Below, one piece after another: positions 42,019 to 51,381 of a stretch of 64,000 bases of DNA; the first letter of the stretch is position 1; every line of letters starts with the position of its first letter. The notes beneath the pieces are model-generated. The model was given only the letters and a program-made list of their open reading frames with translations, was not told the DNA's origin and searched no databases. The stretch lies in the NCBI GenBank assembly GCA_964605235.1, contig CAZSBB010000030.1, positions 21,186 through 85,185 of the forward strand, in the 5' to 3' direction. The DNA comes from CAZSBB01 sp964605235. GTDB lineage: Bacteria > Planctomycetota > Phycisphaerae > Phycisphaerales > Phycisphaeraceae. A program made the translations under genes and the position numbers.

Positions 42019-43245
42019 TCACGCAGCGCGGCGCAGCGCTGGTTCCGTGGACGCAGCATTGGCGTACGCCGCTTCCGCCGGCGTGGCGGGACGCTTCTGC
42101 GTGGCGTCGTGCAGGAAGGGTTGCTCGAACAAGCGGTAGAAGCCGTATGCGGCGATGAGGATCGCGCCCATCGCCGCCAGCCGCGCGCCCAGCAAGGTCA
42201 GCGCGCCCCAGCCGAAGTTGTACGCCGCCAGCTTCACCACATGCAGCAGCGGCGCGTGGATGAGGTAAATCGAATAGCTGAACACGCCCACGCCCGCCAG
42301 CGTGCGCCATAGCACGTTGGGTCGATGCTGGTCCGCGGCGCGCCGGGTCTGCTCCCGGCTGACCACGCAGTTGATGCAGGTGAAAAACGTCAACCCCCAC
42401 AGCGGTTCCCGCAGCAGCCACAGGTGCGGGTGATATGAACAGGCGATCGCCCCCGCGCCGGCCGCCAGCATGGTCAGCGGATGGCGCCAGCAGCGTGGCA
42501 AGGTGATCCGCCCGGCATACGCCTCCGCCGCCGCCGCGCCCAGACACCATTCGAACCACCGGCTGGGCGCCTGCCAGAGCAGAAAGGTCACGCCCTGTTC
42601 CAACCCGATGGGCTGAATGGGGCGTTCGCCGAAGTGGTAAATGCACGCGGCGCGCCAGCTCAGGGACACGATCGCCGCCACCGCCAGCAGGCCGGCGATG
42701 CCCAGTCGATTGCGCAGCCACAGCAGCGGGCTGTAGAGCAGGTACAGATGCTCCTCCAACGCCAGCGACCAGAACACGCCATTGCCCAGCCCCAGTACAA
42801 ATGCGGGAAAGAACAGATGCACCATGAACAGGTGGGCCGCCAGGTCGGGGGTGAGGTTGGTCCAGAGCTGCTGCAGGTGCGCCAGCGAGTAGTCGTTGTG
42901 CTGCCACATCGTCGTCGCCAGCAGCACGGTGATGCTCAGCGCCATGGCGGCAAGGTAAGCGGGATACAAGCGCCAGAACCGGCGTTTCCAGAAGGCGACG
43001 AAGGGCAATTGCATGCGTTGTTCGCGTCCGCGCGCCAGCCGCAGGTGAATGCAGAAGCCCGACAGCACCAGGAACAGATGCACGCCGACGAAGCCGGTGA
43101 CCAGCGGGTAGAGGCCGACGTAGAGCCAGGGCAGGTCCTGCCGCGTCTGGGCAATGCTGACGGCGAACGCATGAAACCCCAGCACCAGCAGGGCGGCAAT
43201 GCCGCGCAGGGCGTCAATCCCGGTCAGGCGGCGCGGCTGATTCAT
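42019..43245 (-). CDS. Acyltransferase 3 family membrane protein (OafA-like)
   Basis: A 408-residue integral membrane O-acyltransferase with about ten transmembrane helices. RLTGIDALRGIAALLVLGFH near the N-terminus contains the family R-x10-H signature; FVGVHLFLVLSGFCIHLRLA and FWRLYPAYLAAMAL are further conserved blocks, and FSYSIYLIHAPLLHVV lies in the penultimate helix. It probably acetylates sugars of a surface polysaccharide. ATG 43245 (MNQPRRLTG) is chosen; the frame to 43296 adds a Cys-rich stretch without support. Divergent from the radical SAM gene. Confidence 0.9.
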   Translation of the reverse strand: MNQPRRLTGIDALRGIAALLVLGFHAFAVSIAQTRQDLPWLYVGLYPLVTGFVGVHLFLVLSGFCIHLRLARGREQRMQLPFVAFWKRRFWRLYPAYLAAMALSITVLLATTMWQHNDYSLAHLQQLWTNLTPDLAAHLFMVHLFFPAFVLGLGNGVFWSLALEEHLYLLYSPLLWLRNRLGIAGLLAVAAIVSLSWRAACIYHFGERPIQPIGLEQGVTFLLWQAPSRWFEWCLGAAAAEAYAGRITLPRCWRHPLTMLAAGAGAIACSYHPHLWLLREPLWGLTFFTCINCVVSREQTRRAADQHRPNVLWRTLAGVGVFSYSIYLIHAPLLHVVKLAAYNFGWGALTLLGARLAAMGAILIAAYGFYRLFEQPFLHDATQKRPATPAEAAYANAASTEPALRRAA

Positions 43246-43295
43246 GCGCGGAATCTCCGATGCGCTGCAACGCGCGTTGCACGGACATGCTTCCA

Positions 43296-43350
43296 TTTCG
43301 CCCCGGCGAAGCGCGGGGGCAGCCCTCGGGTCACTGACCCGGGGCTAAAT
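43296..43350. repeat. Two GGGGCTAA-type hairpins
   Basis: TTTCGCCCCGGCGAAGCGCG and GGGGC (43296-43320), then CCTCGGGTC-ACT-GACCCGGGGCTAAAT (43324-43350). They lie in the divergent region between the acyltransferase and radical SAM genes. Confidence 0.7.
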
Positions 43351-43482
43351 GAAGCCCAGTCGCCATTGGTGGCGGTGGTTGTTCTGGCATCGACCCAACC
43401 GTACGCCGGCGGTGAATGAACCCGCGCCGGTGCAGCCGATAACCTGAGAAACGCTGTCGACACGCCGGCTTCTGTTCGTAAA

Positions 43483-44595
43483 ATGTTCGGCATGGGCGAC
43501 CCGGAATATCAGGACCATCTGACGCAAGGCGTGCAGCGCGGGCGCGGAGCGGGGCTCAACCCCGGCAACCGTTATGAAGCGGTGCGTCTGCATGTGCTGG
43601 GCGACTTCCGCGATCAGCAGGCGCAGGATGACGAGCCGATCCCCGCCACACCCACCACGGTCATAGCCGACCAGACCCGCAGCATTCTCAATGAAGTCGA
43701 CAGCCCGGACCTGGGCCTGGCGTGGACGCTCAATCCCTACCGCGGCTGCGAGCATGGCTGCATCTACTGCTACGCCCGCCCGGACCATGAACGCCTCGGT
43801 TACTCCTGCGGCCTGGACTTCGAAACCAAAATCATCGCCAAGTTCGACGCCCCGCGCCTGCTCCAGCGCGAACTCGCCAAGCCCCGCTGGATACCCACCA
43901 CCGTGATGATGGCGGGCGTCACCGACTGCTACCAACCCCTCGAAGAAAAGCTCCGCATCACACGCGGCTGCCTGGAAGTCTTTGCCGACTGCCGCCACCC
44001 GGTGGCGATCGTCACCAAAAATCGCCTCATCCTGCGCGACCTTGATCTCCTGCAACGTCTGGCACAAATCGGCGCCGTGCGCGTGGCGGTGAGTTTGACC
44101 ACGCTGGACAATCATCTGGCGCATGAAATGGAGCCGCGCGCCAGCAGTCCGCGCGATCGCTTGCGCACCATCAAAGAGCTGACCGCCGCCGGCGTGCCGT
44201 GCGTGGTGATGACGGCTCCGATCATCCCGGGCCTCAACGACCGTGAACTGCCGAACCTGCTCCAGGCGGCTGCCGAAGCCGGCGCGGTGGGCGCGGGTTA
44301 CGTGCTGCTGCGGCTGCCTTACCAGATCAAGGCGCTGTTTCTGGATTGGCTGCGCCGCGTCGCCCCCGACCGCGCGGGCAAGGTGGAAAGCCTGCTGCGC
44401 CAGTGCCACGACGGCAACCTGTACCAGAGCGACTTCGGCGTCCGCCAACGCGGGGAAGGGCCCGTCGCCCAGCAGATTCAGCAGCTCTTTCTCACCTTCC
44501 GCCAGCGCCACGGCCTGGACCGCCAGCTGCCGTCACTCAACAAAGCCCACTTCCGCCGCCCAGCGCTTGATGGTCAGCTTTCGCTGTTCGAGTGA
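43483..44595 (+). CDS. PA0069-family radical SAM protein
   Basis: A 370-residue radical SAM enzyme related to spore photoproduct lyase. LNPYRGCEHGCIYCYAR contains the C-x3-C-x2-C cluster motif; GVTDCYQPLEEKLRITRGCL and VAIVTKNRLILRDLDLL are family segments, and the C-terminus RPALDGQLSLFE matches the characteristic ending of this family. N-terminal GRGAGLNPGNRYEAVRLHV is also typical. The reaction is unknown (DNA or nucleic-acid repair has been suggested for relatives). ATG 43492 is an alternative start. It is isolated from neighbours by repeat clusters. Confidence 0.9.
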   Translation: MFGMGDPEYQDHLTQGVQRGRGAGLNPGNRYEAVRLHVLGDFRDQQAQDDEPIPATPTTVIADQTRSILNEVDSPDLGLAWTLNPYRGCEHGCIYCYARPDHERLGYSCGLDFETKIIAKFDAPRLLQRELAKPRWIPTTVMMAGVTDCYQPLEEKLRITRGCLEVFADCRHPVAIVTKNRLILRDLDLLQRLAQIGAVRVAVSLTTLDNHLAHEMEPRASSPRDRLRTIKELTAAGVPCVVMTAPIIPGLNDRELPNLLQAAAEAGAVGAGYVLLRLPYQIKALFLDWLRRVAPDRAGKVESLLRQCHDGNLYQSDFGVRQRGEGPVAQQIQQLFLTFRQRHGLDRQLPSLNKAHFRRPALDGQLSLFE

Positions 44596-44624
44596 AGCAG
44601 TGAAAAGCAAATGCAGGGGGGAGT

Positions 44625-44970
44625 GCTCTCACAGAGACACGGAGGCACGGAGAAAGCGAGGAAAGCGCGAGATGGCGCTGGACCTGGGAGTCATAAACCA
44701 TCTTAAAACTCACCACCGAGGCACAGAGGGCACAGAGAGCAAGACTGAGAAGCCAAACTTAACCTCAGGATTGCCCCGCATTCTCGGGGAGCATTTCTCG
44801 GTGTTCTCTGTGGCTCGGTGGTTTCTGTTCTTTTGGGATAGTTTCTAATCATCAATCCCGTCAAGTAGCACAGTCAGCAGGAACTCACGGCGCGCAGCAA
44901 AACCTCGGCTTGACGGAAGGCGTCACATCTTCCTCCGTGGCTCCGTGTCTCTGTGAGAGATATTCTTTGC
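44625..44970. repeat. Nested CACAGAG-family inverted repeats
   Basis: The gap 44596-45001 is almost entirely repeat. Outer arms CTCTCACAGAGACACGGAGG (about 44627) and CTCCGTGTCTCTGTGAGAGA (about 44941) are inverse to each other. Nested within is a second pair, CACCACCGAGGCACAGAGGG (about 44713) and TCTCTGTGGCTCGGTGGTTT (about 44806). No gene is credible here. Confidence 0.78.
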
Positions 44971-45001
44971 TGACGGCCGGCGCCGCCAAGCGCGCGGCAG
45001 C

Positions 45002-45901
45002 TCACGAAGCGCGACGGCGCGGCTGCGGGCCGGATTTCGCGGCGGCTTTGTCGGCTTTGACCTTCGCGGCGGCGCGGGCTTCGTCGATTTCCTTCATCCA
45101 GTCCAGCAGCGTCTGCCGGGCCTGGGGCAGGTATTCCTCGGCGGGCGCCAGCGTCGGCAACCAGGCGCGGTCCCATTCCACGCTGACGTAGCCGGCGTAG
45201 CCGACGCCCATCAGCCGATGGATGAAATGCTCGATGCCCACGTTGCCTTCGCCCAGCGGCACATAGCCCGTGCCTTCGCCCACCAGCAGATCCTTGACCT
45301 TCGCCAGCCCCAGCCGATGGTGCAGCAGGGGGACGGACACCGCGGGGCTTTCGCCGGCGGCGGCGGCATTGGCGACATTCCACGCCAACCCCAGCCTGGA
45401 CTGCTCCGCCACGTTGAAGATGGTCCACCAATCCTTGGCGACGCAGAAGCTGCCGGCGTTTTCCAGCAGCAGCTTCAGGCCATGTTCCTTGGCGAGATGA
45501 CCCAACTCGGCGGCGCGGTGGGCGATGCGCGAAATCACGCTGCGGCGGTTCTCGCCCGGCTCCACCTCATTGCCGAACACCCGCAGCGCCGGGGCGCCCA
45601 GCGCCTGGGCGACCGCCATCTGCTCGCGCACCTGACGCAAAGCGTGCTTGGCGGCGGTGTCGTCGCGGTGGTGCAGGCACAGCGAGGTGCTCAGGCACAC
45701 CAGCTTCACCGGCTGGTCGCGGAGGATTGCGGCTGCTTTCTCCACCCCCAGGCGCGCGGGGTCGCTGGCGAGCACGGTGCTGTCGGCGCCGAGCGTGCGC
45801 AGCTCAATGCCTTCGTAGCCGAACTCGGCCGCCTTGGCGACGACCTGCTCAAGGGTCCATTCGGGACAAGCGACGGTGCTGAAAGCCAACTTGAGCGCCA
45901 T
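45002..45901 (-). CDS. Sugar phosphate isomerase/epimerase (xylose isomerase-like TIM barrel)
   Basis: A 299-residue AP endonuclease 2/xylose isomerase-type barrel. It opens with LKLAFSTVACPEWTLEQVV and EFGYEGIELRTLGADSTVL; metal-ligand regions include LKLLLENAGSFCVAKDW (Glu), GLAWNVANAAAAGESP (Asn in place of the usual Asp), HHRLGLAKVKDLL (His) and GYVSVEWDRAWLP (Glu). The C-terminal tail is Ala/Lys-rich. Proteins of this family isomerise or epimerise sugars or inositols; the specific substrate cannot be assigned. Minus strand, divergent from the histidine-kinase gene across a 559-base gap. Confidence 0.87.
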   Translation of the reverse strand: MALKLAFSTVACPEWTLEQVVAKAAEFGYEGIELRTLGADSTVLASDPARLGVEKAAAILRDQPVKLVCLSTSLCLHHRDDTAAKHALRQVREQMAVAQALGAPALRVFGNEVEPGENRRSVISRIAHRAAELGHLAKEHGLKLLLENAGSFCVAKDWWTIFNVAEQSRLGLAWNVANAAAAGESPAVSVPLLHHRLGLAKVKDLLVGEGTGYVPLGEGNVGIEHFIHRLMGVGYAGYVSVEWDRAWLPTLAPAEEYLPQARQTLLDWMKEIDEARAAAKVKADKAAAKSGPQPRRRAS

Positions 45902-46337
45902 GGAGCACTCCTGCGGGGTGGAGGGTCAGGAAAGCGGTAAAGGTAGCGAAACGGCGGGGCAGCCGCCAGTTGGGCGTTGTCGCTAGGACGGGATGAGCCG
46001 GCAGGCTCGGACGCCGATGGTCCTGCCCCCTGGCGTGGATGCCGGCGAGGTCCACGCCCGAGCCATCGCTGCCGCCCCCGCCGCCCGGTCGCGGGGTCGC
46101 CAGCCTTGTCGGGCCGGGGGCCTGCCAGACAAGATTAGATATAATCAGGATCAAGATATTTTTTTTATGACCCCTGCGTATTTCACGCACGTTCCCGACT
46201 CAGGCATCCAATGACAGAAACACCTTCGCCTCCGATGATCCGGTGTCGGGTGCTGTGGTCCGCTCCAATGGTGATGAACCGGCGGGGCGACACCGTCGGG
46301 GAGGGCGCGGACCGGTGCGGCGGGGCAGGTGACCCTG

Positions 46338-46386
46338 GCTGGGTATTCTCGCTGTTTTGCTGGGTATAAGTGCTTTACACTATGTT
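46338..46386 (+). promoter_or_regulatory. Candidate promoter and direct repeats upstream of the sensor kinase
   Basis: GCTGGGTAT occurs at 46338-46346 and 46359-46367, exactly 21 bases (two helical turns) apart. TTGCTG (46357-46362) and TATGTT (46381-46386) with an 18-base spacer make a weak promoter overlapping the second repeat. The rest of the gap 45902-46337 holds an AT-rich island at about 46125-46170 with TATAAT at 46140-46145, and no gene. Confidence 0.35.
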
Positions 46387-46460
46387 CGCTAAGGGGGCGA
46401 GAGTAACATGCAGCAGTGAAGTACAATCAGGACCACGCCCGTTCGAGGGGATGTTTGAGT

Positions 46461-47456
46461 ATGCGCCGCCCCCTGATCACTCCGGATCCGATCCTTAATC
46501 CCGCCAGGTGGTCATTGGTCTGCAGCCTGGTCTACATCCTGCTGTGCACGGGCTACATCATATATTCCGACAAAATCGCCACGTGGCTGGCGCGCTCCGC
46601 CCAAGAAATTGAACGCCTGCAGACCTTCAAAGGGGTGGGGTTTGTGCTGGTCACCGGCGGCATCTTCTTCATCGTTTCCTACCACCGCTGGCGCAAAATC
46701 AGTCGGCAAGCCCGGCTGATCTCCCGGCAACACGAAGCCCTGGTCCGTGCCGAAGCGCGGATGGTGGCGTTGGCTTCCATCAAGTCCGTCGTCCACGATC
46801 TGAACAACCTGCTGATGACGCTCACCGGCCTGGCGGAGGAACTGCGGGCGCTGGCGCCGACCGACCCCGCAGCACGCCAGATGATCGCCGACCTGGAGTC
46901 GCGCCAGAACCGCCTGGGCGCGTTCTGCCAGCGCATTCTCACCGTCAGCGAACGTCAAAGCATCAGTCAGAGCGATCCGGTGGACCTCTCGAGGACGCTG
47001 CCGGAAATCCTCGCGGCGGCGCGCCGTCATCCCGATGTCCGGCACTGCACCGTCCGCAGTCGGCTGCAACCGGATGTCGGCGCCGCGCTGGTCAACGAGA
47101 ACCTGCTGGAGCAGGCGCTGCTCAATCTGGTGATCAATGCCGCGCAAGCCGGCGGGGCGCAGTGCACCATCGAGGTCAGCCTGCGCCGGGATGACGCTGG
47201 CGCGGTCATTGAAGTGCACGACAACGGCAGCGGCGTCCCGCCGGAGCTGCGCGAAAGCATCTTTGAGCCCTGCTTCACCACCAAGCCCCAGGGCTCAGGA
47301 CTGGGCCTGGTTTCCGTCGCCATGCTTGCCCAATCCTGTGGCGGCCAGGTCAGTTGCGAGCAATCGCCGCTGGGCGGAGCCATGTTTCGGCTGACGATTC
47401 CCGTCCTGCTCCGGCAGGAAGCGTCACCGCGGAAAAAAGACCTGGTGGCGGCCTGA
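46461..47456 (+). CDS. Sensor histidine kinase
   Basis: A 331-residue membrane kinase. Two transmembrane helices (about 15-34 and 58-78) frame a short loop. KSVVHDLNNLLMTLTGLAEE is the phospho-acceptor region with His112, of the H-D-L/F-N-N type found in hybrid two-component kinases. NENLLEQALLNLVINAAQAG (N box), VIEVHDNGSGVPPELRESIF (G1) and FTTKPQGSGLGLVSVAMLA (F/G2) form the ATPase domain. No sensor domain beyond the membrane segment is seen. ATG 46461 is preferred over 46416. The same strand continues 300 bases later with a larger hybrid kinase. Confidence 0.9.
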   Translation: MRRPLITPDPILNPARWSLVCSLVYILLCTGYIIYSDKIATWLARSAQEIERLQTFKGVGFVLVTGGIFFIVSYHRWRKISRQARLISRQHEALVRAEARMVALASIKSVVHDLNNLLMTLTGLAEELRALAPTDPAARQMIADLESRQNRLGAFCQRILTVSERQSISQSDPVDLSRTLPEILAAARRHPDVRHCTVRSRLQPDVGAALVNENLLEQALLNLVINAAQAGGAQCTIEVSLRRDDAGAVIEVHDNGSGVPPELRESIFEPCFTTKPQGSGLGLVSVAMLAQSCGGQVSCEQSPLGGAMFRLTIPVLLRQEASPRKKDLVAA

Positions 47457-47756
47457 CCGGGGTCGCCTGCGCGGCGCCGCCCGGCAAACGTGCGGGGGCA
47501 TGCTCGTCCGACCCCGCAGGCAATCCAGCAGTCGGCCGCCGGTGGCGCTGCAGGAAGGATGGGTCGCGGTTGTCGCGGGGCTTGATGATGGAGTCTGGAG
47601 CGGAGTGAACGCGGGGCGGCGGGGCGTTGGTTGTGGCGGACAGTCGGGGTTGGGGAGCATGCCGTTGGCGGGAGCAGGGTGGACCTGCTCGGGTTTGTGG
47701 CTCGCAGCGGGGATGGGGGGCGGGTGATCCGGTTTGCGTCGGTTAGTGGGAACTGC

Positions 47757-50700
47757 ATGCGTAAAGTCACGCGCCCGATTCTCTGTGCCGGTGTCGCCAT
47801 TGCGATCGCGGCGATCGTGCTCTGGTCCTACGGCACAGACCGTCGAGCCAGTTGGCGGCGGGTGGAGCAGAAGCTGCGCACCGAATGCCGCGCCATCGTC
47901 CATGAAGTGGCGCAGTGGCGTCAGGAGCGGCTGGGGGATGCCGCGCTGCTGGCGGTCAATGCGCCGCTGCACGCGGAAGCCCGCTTGTTGCTGACGCAAG
48001 CGCAGGCGGCGCCCTCGCCGGACATGCTCACCTACCTGCACACCATGCGCCAGCGCTACCGCTACGCCGCGGTGGAGCTGGTGAGCAGCGCGGGCGAGCT
48101 CGTGTTGTCCCAGCGGGCTGCAGGGGTTCCGGGGGCCGCCGAGGTCACGGTTCCCCAGTTGCCATGGGAGCAGATGGACCGGGAACCCGTTGAGCTGATG
48201 CTGCCGGGTCCGAACCCGGAAATGCTGGTGGTGGTGCCGGTGCTGGCGTTGTCCGGCAGTTCGCCGCCGCTGGGCGGATTTCTGCTGCGTTTGGACGCCC
48301 ATGCCCACCTGAGCCACCTGTTGCCGGTGGAACAGGTGTCCGGCTGGCCATTGCGGGCGGGGGTGTTCACGCAGCGCGAGCAGGCGGTGGTGCCGGTGGT
48401 GCAGCCCCCGGGCGCCCAGGCCCGCTTGCAGATGCCGCTGGTGGAATTCACGAAGCTGCGTCAGCGTCAACCACAGGAGGAATTGCACGCCTACATGGAT
48501 CCCACGGGGCAACCCCTGCTGGCGTTCATGCGCCCGGTGCCGGGCAGCGACTGGTGGGCGATCACCGGCGTCACGCGGGACGCCGTGCGCCAGAGCTGGG
48601 AACAGCACACCCTGCTGGCGTTGACTTTGGCGTTCGGTTACGTGCTGGTGGTGCTGGCGTGCCTGCTGCGCACATTCGAGCGCGAACGCCACCGCGAACA
48701 GCAGGCCCAGGTCGCCGCCCGCCGGACCTTGCTGGCGAGCGTCGGCCGCCTGGCGGGCACGCTCGACGCCATCGGCGATGCCGCGCTCATCACCGATGCG
48801 CACGGACGCGTCGAATTGCTCAACGCCCAGGCGCAAGCGCTCACCGGCTGGTCGGACGCCCAGGCGCGCGGGCAAGCGCCCGAGCACTTGTTCACCCTCA
48901 CGCTGCGCGATGATCCGGCGGTGACGCTTGAGCCCTGGCATGAGATTCAACGCACGCGGCAACCCCTGCGGCTGACCGATGTCCTGCTCGACTCGCGCTG
49001 CGACCAGCGGCAACGCATCATCCGCGGCAGCCTCGTGCCCATCCTCCAGGAACATGACGAACTGGTGGGCAGCGTGATGGTCTTCCAGGATGCCAGCACG
49101 GAACTGCTGCGCGAGGCGGCAGCGCTGGCGCGCGTGCGGATGGTTGAAGTGACCAGCCGCGGCGGCGTAGCGCAGGCGCTGCCGCAGTTGCTGCGGATCG
49201 TCGGCACGGTGCTGCAGAGTCCGTTGGGCTACCTCTATGAACCGGAGCAGAGCGATAGCGGTCAGACCCCGCTCTGGTTGGAACTCACCAAGACCCACCC
49301 CCCGGAATCCCCGGACACCCCGGATTCCCCGGATTCCCCGGCGTCCCCGACCACGCCGATCGCCGGTCCCGACCATGCCCGGGTCTGGCGGCGCGGGTGG
49401 GAACAGGAAACCGCGCTGGCGGAAGAGTTATCCCCCGCCGCCGCGGCAGACCCCCGGCTCGCGCCGGCGCTCCAGCGCTGGCTGGCGGCGCCGGTGCGGC
49501 GCGGCGGGGTGGTGCAGGCGGTGCTGTGTCTGGCGAACAAGCCCGCACCCTACACCGCCGCCGAGGTGGAGGTGGTCAGCCAGTTGGCGGAAGCGTTGTG
49601 GGTGACGCTCAACGCCAAACGCGCCGAGCAGGCGACGGCATTGATGATGCGCGTCATCGAGCAGGCCACTGATTCGGTGGTCATCACCAATGCCCAGAAT
49701 CTCATCGAGTATGTCAACCCCGCCTTCGAAAAGCTCACCGGGTACACCCGTCAGGAAGTCCATCGCCGCAATCCGCGCTTGCTGCAGAGCGGCCGACATG
49801 ATGAAGAGTTCTATCAGTCCATGTGGCGGGCGCTGCACCAGACCGGCGTCTGGCATGGACGCATGGTCAACCGCCGCAAGGACGGCAGCCTGTTCACCGA
49901 GGACGCCACCCTTTCGGTGGTGCGCGATGAGCAGGGGCAGGTGGTCAACTTCCTGGCGATCAAACGCGATGTCACCGAACTGGTGGAACTGACCAACCAG
50001 TATCAGCAGGTGCAGAAGATGGACACGCTGGGCCGACTCGCCGGCGGCGTGGCGCATGACTACAACAACATGATGACCGTCATCGTCGGCTATGCCGAGC
50101 TGGCGCTCGAACAACTCAAGCCCACCGACGATCTGCACGCCTACCTGGTGGAGATCAACCGCGCCGCCCGGCGCTCCAGCGAAATCACCCGCCAGTTGCT
50201 GGCGTTCGCCCGCAAGCAGGACATCAGCCCCCGGGTGGTTGACCTCAATGAATCCATCGAAGCCCTGCTGAAAATGGTGCGGAAACTCATCGGCGAAAAC
50301 CTGGAACTGCAGTGGTGCCGCGCCGCGGACCTCTGGCCGGTGCATATCGATCCCACCCAGCTGGATCAGGTGGTGGTCAACCTGTGCGTCAATGCCCGCG
50401 ACGCCATCGCCGGCGTCGGACGCATCAGCATCACCGTCAACAACGTGGATGTCAGCGAAGCCTTTTGCGCCAAGCATCCCCATGCCCAGCCCGGCCAGTA
50501 TGTCCGCCTGGCGGTTGCCGACAACGGCTGCGGTATGGACGCCCAGACCCTGCAGCACATCTTCGAACCGTTCTTCACCACCAAAGGCGTGGGCCAGGGC
50601 ACCGGCCTGGGACTGGCGATGGTCTATGGCATCGTCACCCAGAACGGCGGCTTCATCGATTGCCAGAGCACCCTGGGCCAGGGCACCACCATGAACGTCT

Positions 50701-51206
50701 ACCTGCCGCGCTCCCTGCGCCAGCAGGACCTCCAGCCCTCCGCTGCGACCCAACCGCCCGCCGGCGGCGGGGAACTGATCCTCGTCGTCGACGATGAGGT
50801 GTCGGTGCTGCGAACCACCGGCCGCATCCTCCGCGGCCGCGGCTTCCACGTCATGGCGGCGGCCTCGCCCAGTGAAGCCCTTCGCATGGCGCGGCTCCAT
50901 GAAGGCAATATCGACCTGCTGATCACCGATGTCATCATGCCCGAAATGAACGGCCGGCAACTCGCCGAACACATCCGAGCCTTCTTCCCTCAGATCAAAG
51001 TGCTGTATATCTCCGGCTATACCGCCGATGTCATCTCCACCAACGGCGTGCTCGACGCGGACATCAATTACCTCCAGAAACCGTTCACCCGCGATACGCT
51101 GCTGGCGAAAATCCATGCCGTCCTGACCGAAACCCCCGGCCCCACAGCCACAGCTTCCGATCCCGCCCCCGCACCGCCAACCGCGCCGAAGCCGGAATCG
51201 GCATGA
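47757..51206 (+). CDS. Hybrid sensor histidine kinase with PAS domains and receiver
   Basis: An 1149-residue hybrid kinase. Transmembrane helices near 8-26 and 283-302 flank an extracytoplasmic sensor of about 250 residues. Then follow PAS (about 330-440; IGDAALITDAHGRVELLNAQ), a GAF-like segment (about 455-630) interrupted at 514-533 by a Pro/Ser/Asp repeat (ESPDTPDSPDSP) encoded by CCGGGG units, a second PAS (about 635-750; ATDSVVITNAQNLIEYVNPA), the dimerisation helix GGVAHDYNNMMTVIVGYAEL with His767, an ATPase domain (VVNLCVNARDAIAG; VADNGCGMDAQTL; GTGLGLAMVYGIV) and a receiver (ELILVVDDEVSV, phospho-acceptor Asp1058, Lys in YLQKPFT). Probably feeds a phosphorelay; the receiver-phosphatase encoded convergently next door is a candidate partner. 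Confidence 0.9.
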   Translation: MRKVTRPILCAGVAIAIAAIVLWSYGTDRRASWRRVEQKLRTECRAIVHEVAQWRQERLGDAALLAVNAPLHAEARLLLTQAQAAPSPDMLTYLHTMRQRYRYAAVELVSSAGELVLSQRAAGVPGAAEVTVPQLPWEQMDREPVELMLPGPNPEMLVVVPVLALSGSSPPLGGFLLRLDAHAHLSHLLPVEQVSGWPLRAGVFTQREQAVVPVVQPPGAQARLQMPLVEFTKLRQRQPQEELHAYMDPTGQPLLAFMRPVPGSDWWAITGVTRDAVRQSWEQHTLLALTLAFGYVLVVLACLLRTFERERHREQQAQVAARRTLLASVGRLAGTLDAIGDAALITDAHGRVELLNAQAQALTGWSDAQARGQAPEHLFTLTLRDDPAVTLEPWHEIQRTRQPLRLTDVLLDSRCDQRQRIIRGSLVPILQEHDELVGSVMVFQDASTELLREAAALARVRMVEVTSRGGVAQALPQLLRIVGTVLQSPLGYLYEPEQSDSGQTPLWLELTKTHPPESPDTPDSPDSPASPTTPIAGPDHARVWRRGWEQETALAEELSPAAAADPRLAPALQRWLAAPVRRGGVVQAVLCLANKPAPYTAAEVEVVSQLAEALWVTLNAKRAEQATALMMRVIEQATDSVVITNAQNLIEYVNPAFEKLTGYTRQEVHRRNPRLLQSGRHDEEFYQSMWRALHQTGVWHGRMVNRRKDGSLFTEDATLSVVRDEQGQVVNFLAIKRDVTELVELTNQYQQVQKMDTLGRLAGGVAHDYNNMMTVIVGYAELALEQLKPTDDLHAYLVEINRAARRSSEITRQLLAFARKQDISPRVVDLNESIEALLKMVRKLIGENLELQWCRAADLWPVHIDPTQLDQVVVNLCVNARDAIAGVGRISITVNNVDVSEAFCAKHPHAQPGQYVRLAVADNGCGMDAQTLQHIFEPFFTTKGVGQGTGLGLAMVYGIVTQNGGFIDCQSTLGQGTTMNVYLPRSLRQQDLQPSAATQPPAGGGELILVVDDEVSVLRTTGRILRGRGFHVMAAASPSEALRMARLHEGNIDLLITDVIMPEMNGRQLAEHIRAFFPQIKVLYISGYTADVISTNGVLDADINYLQKPFTRDTLLAKIHAVLTETPGPTATASDPAPAPPTAPKPESA
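49298..49355. repeat. CCGGGG short-period repeat within the hybrid kinase gene
   Basis: CCCCCCGGAATCCCCGGACA then CCCCGGATT twice and CCCCGGCGT: the same unit as the intergenic tracts, here kept in frame and translated as a Pro/Ser/Asp linker. Confidence 0.75.
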
Positions 51207-51249
51207 ACCGTTGCCCGCCGGCGCGGCCGCAGAAATTTCGCCAAAGAAC

Positions 51250-51376
51250 AGAAACCACAAAGCCACAGAGAGCACCGAGCAATGCTCACAACAAATGCGG
51301 GGTAATCCAGCGGATAAGTCTGCTTCTGATGCTTGCTCTCTGTGTCCTCTGTGCCTCGGTGGTGAGTTTTGAGATG
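51250..51376. repeat. CACAGAG-family inverted repeat
   Basis: The left arm CACAAAGCCACAGAGAGCAC (about 51255) and the inverse arm CTCTGTGTCCTCTGTGCCTC (about 51338) flank a centre with GAGCAATGCTCA. It fills the convergent gap between the hybrid kinase and the receiver-phosphatase. Confidence 0.75.
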
Positions 51377-51381
51377 ATTTC

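Noticed and set aside
45993..46214. 73-codon plus-strand frame upstream of the kinase
   Set aside because: No ribosome site, unstructured composition, and it spans the probable divergent promoter region.
47424..49376. 650-codon minus-strand open frame
   Set aside because: Antisense to the hybrid kinase; a second one at 49428-51275 is rejected for the same reason.
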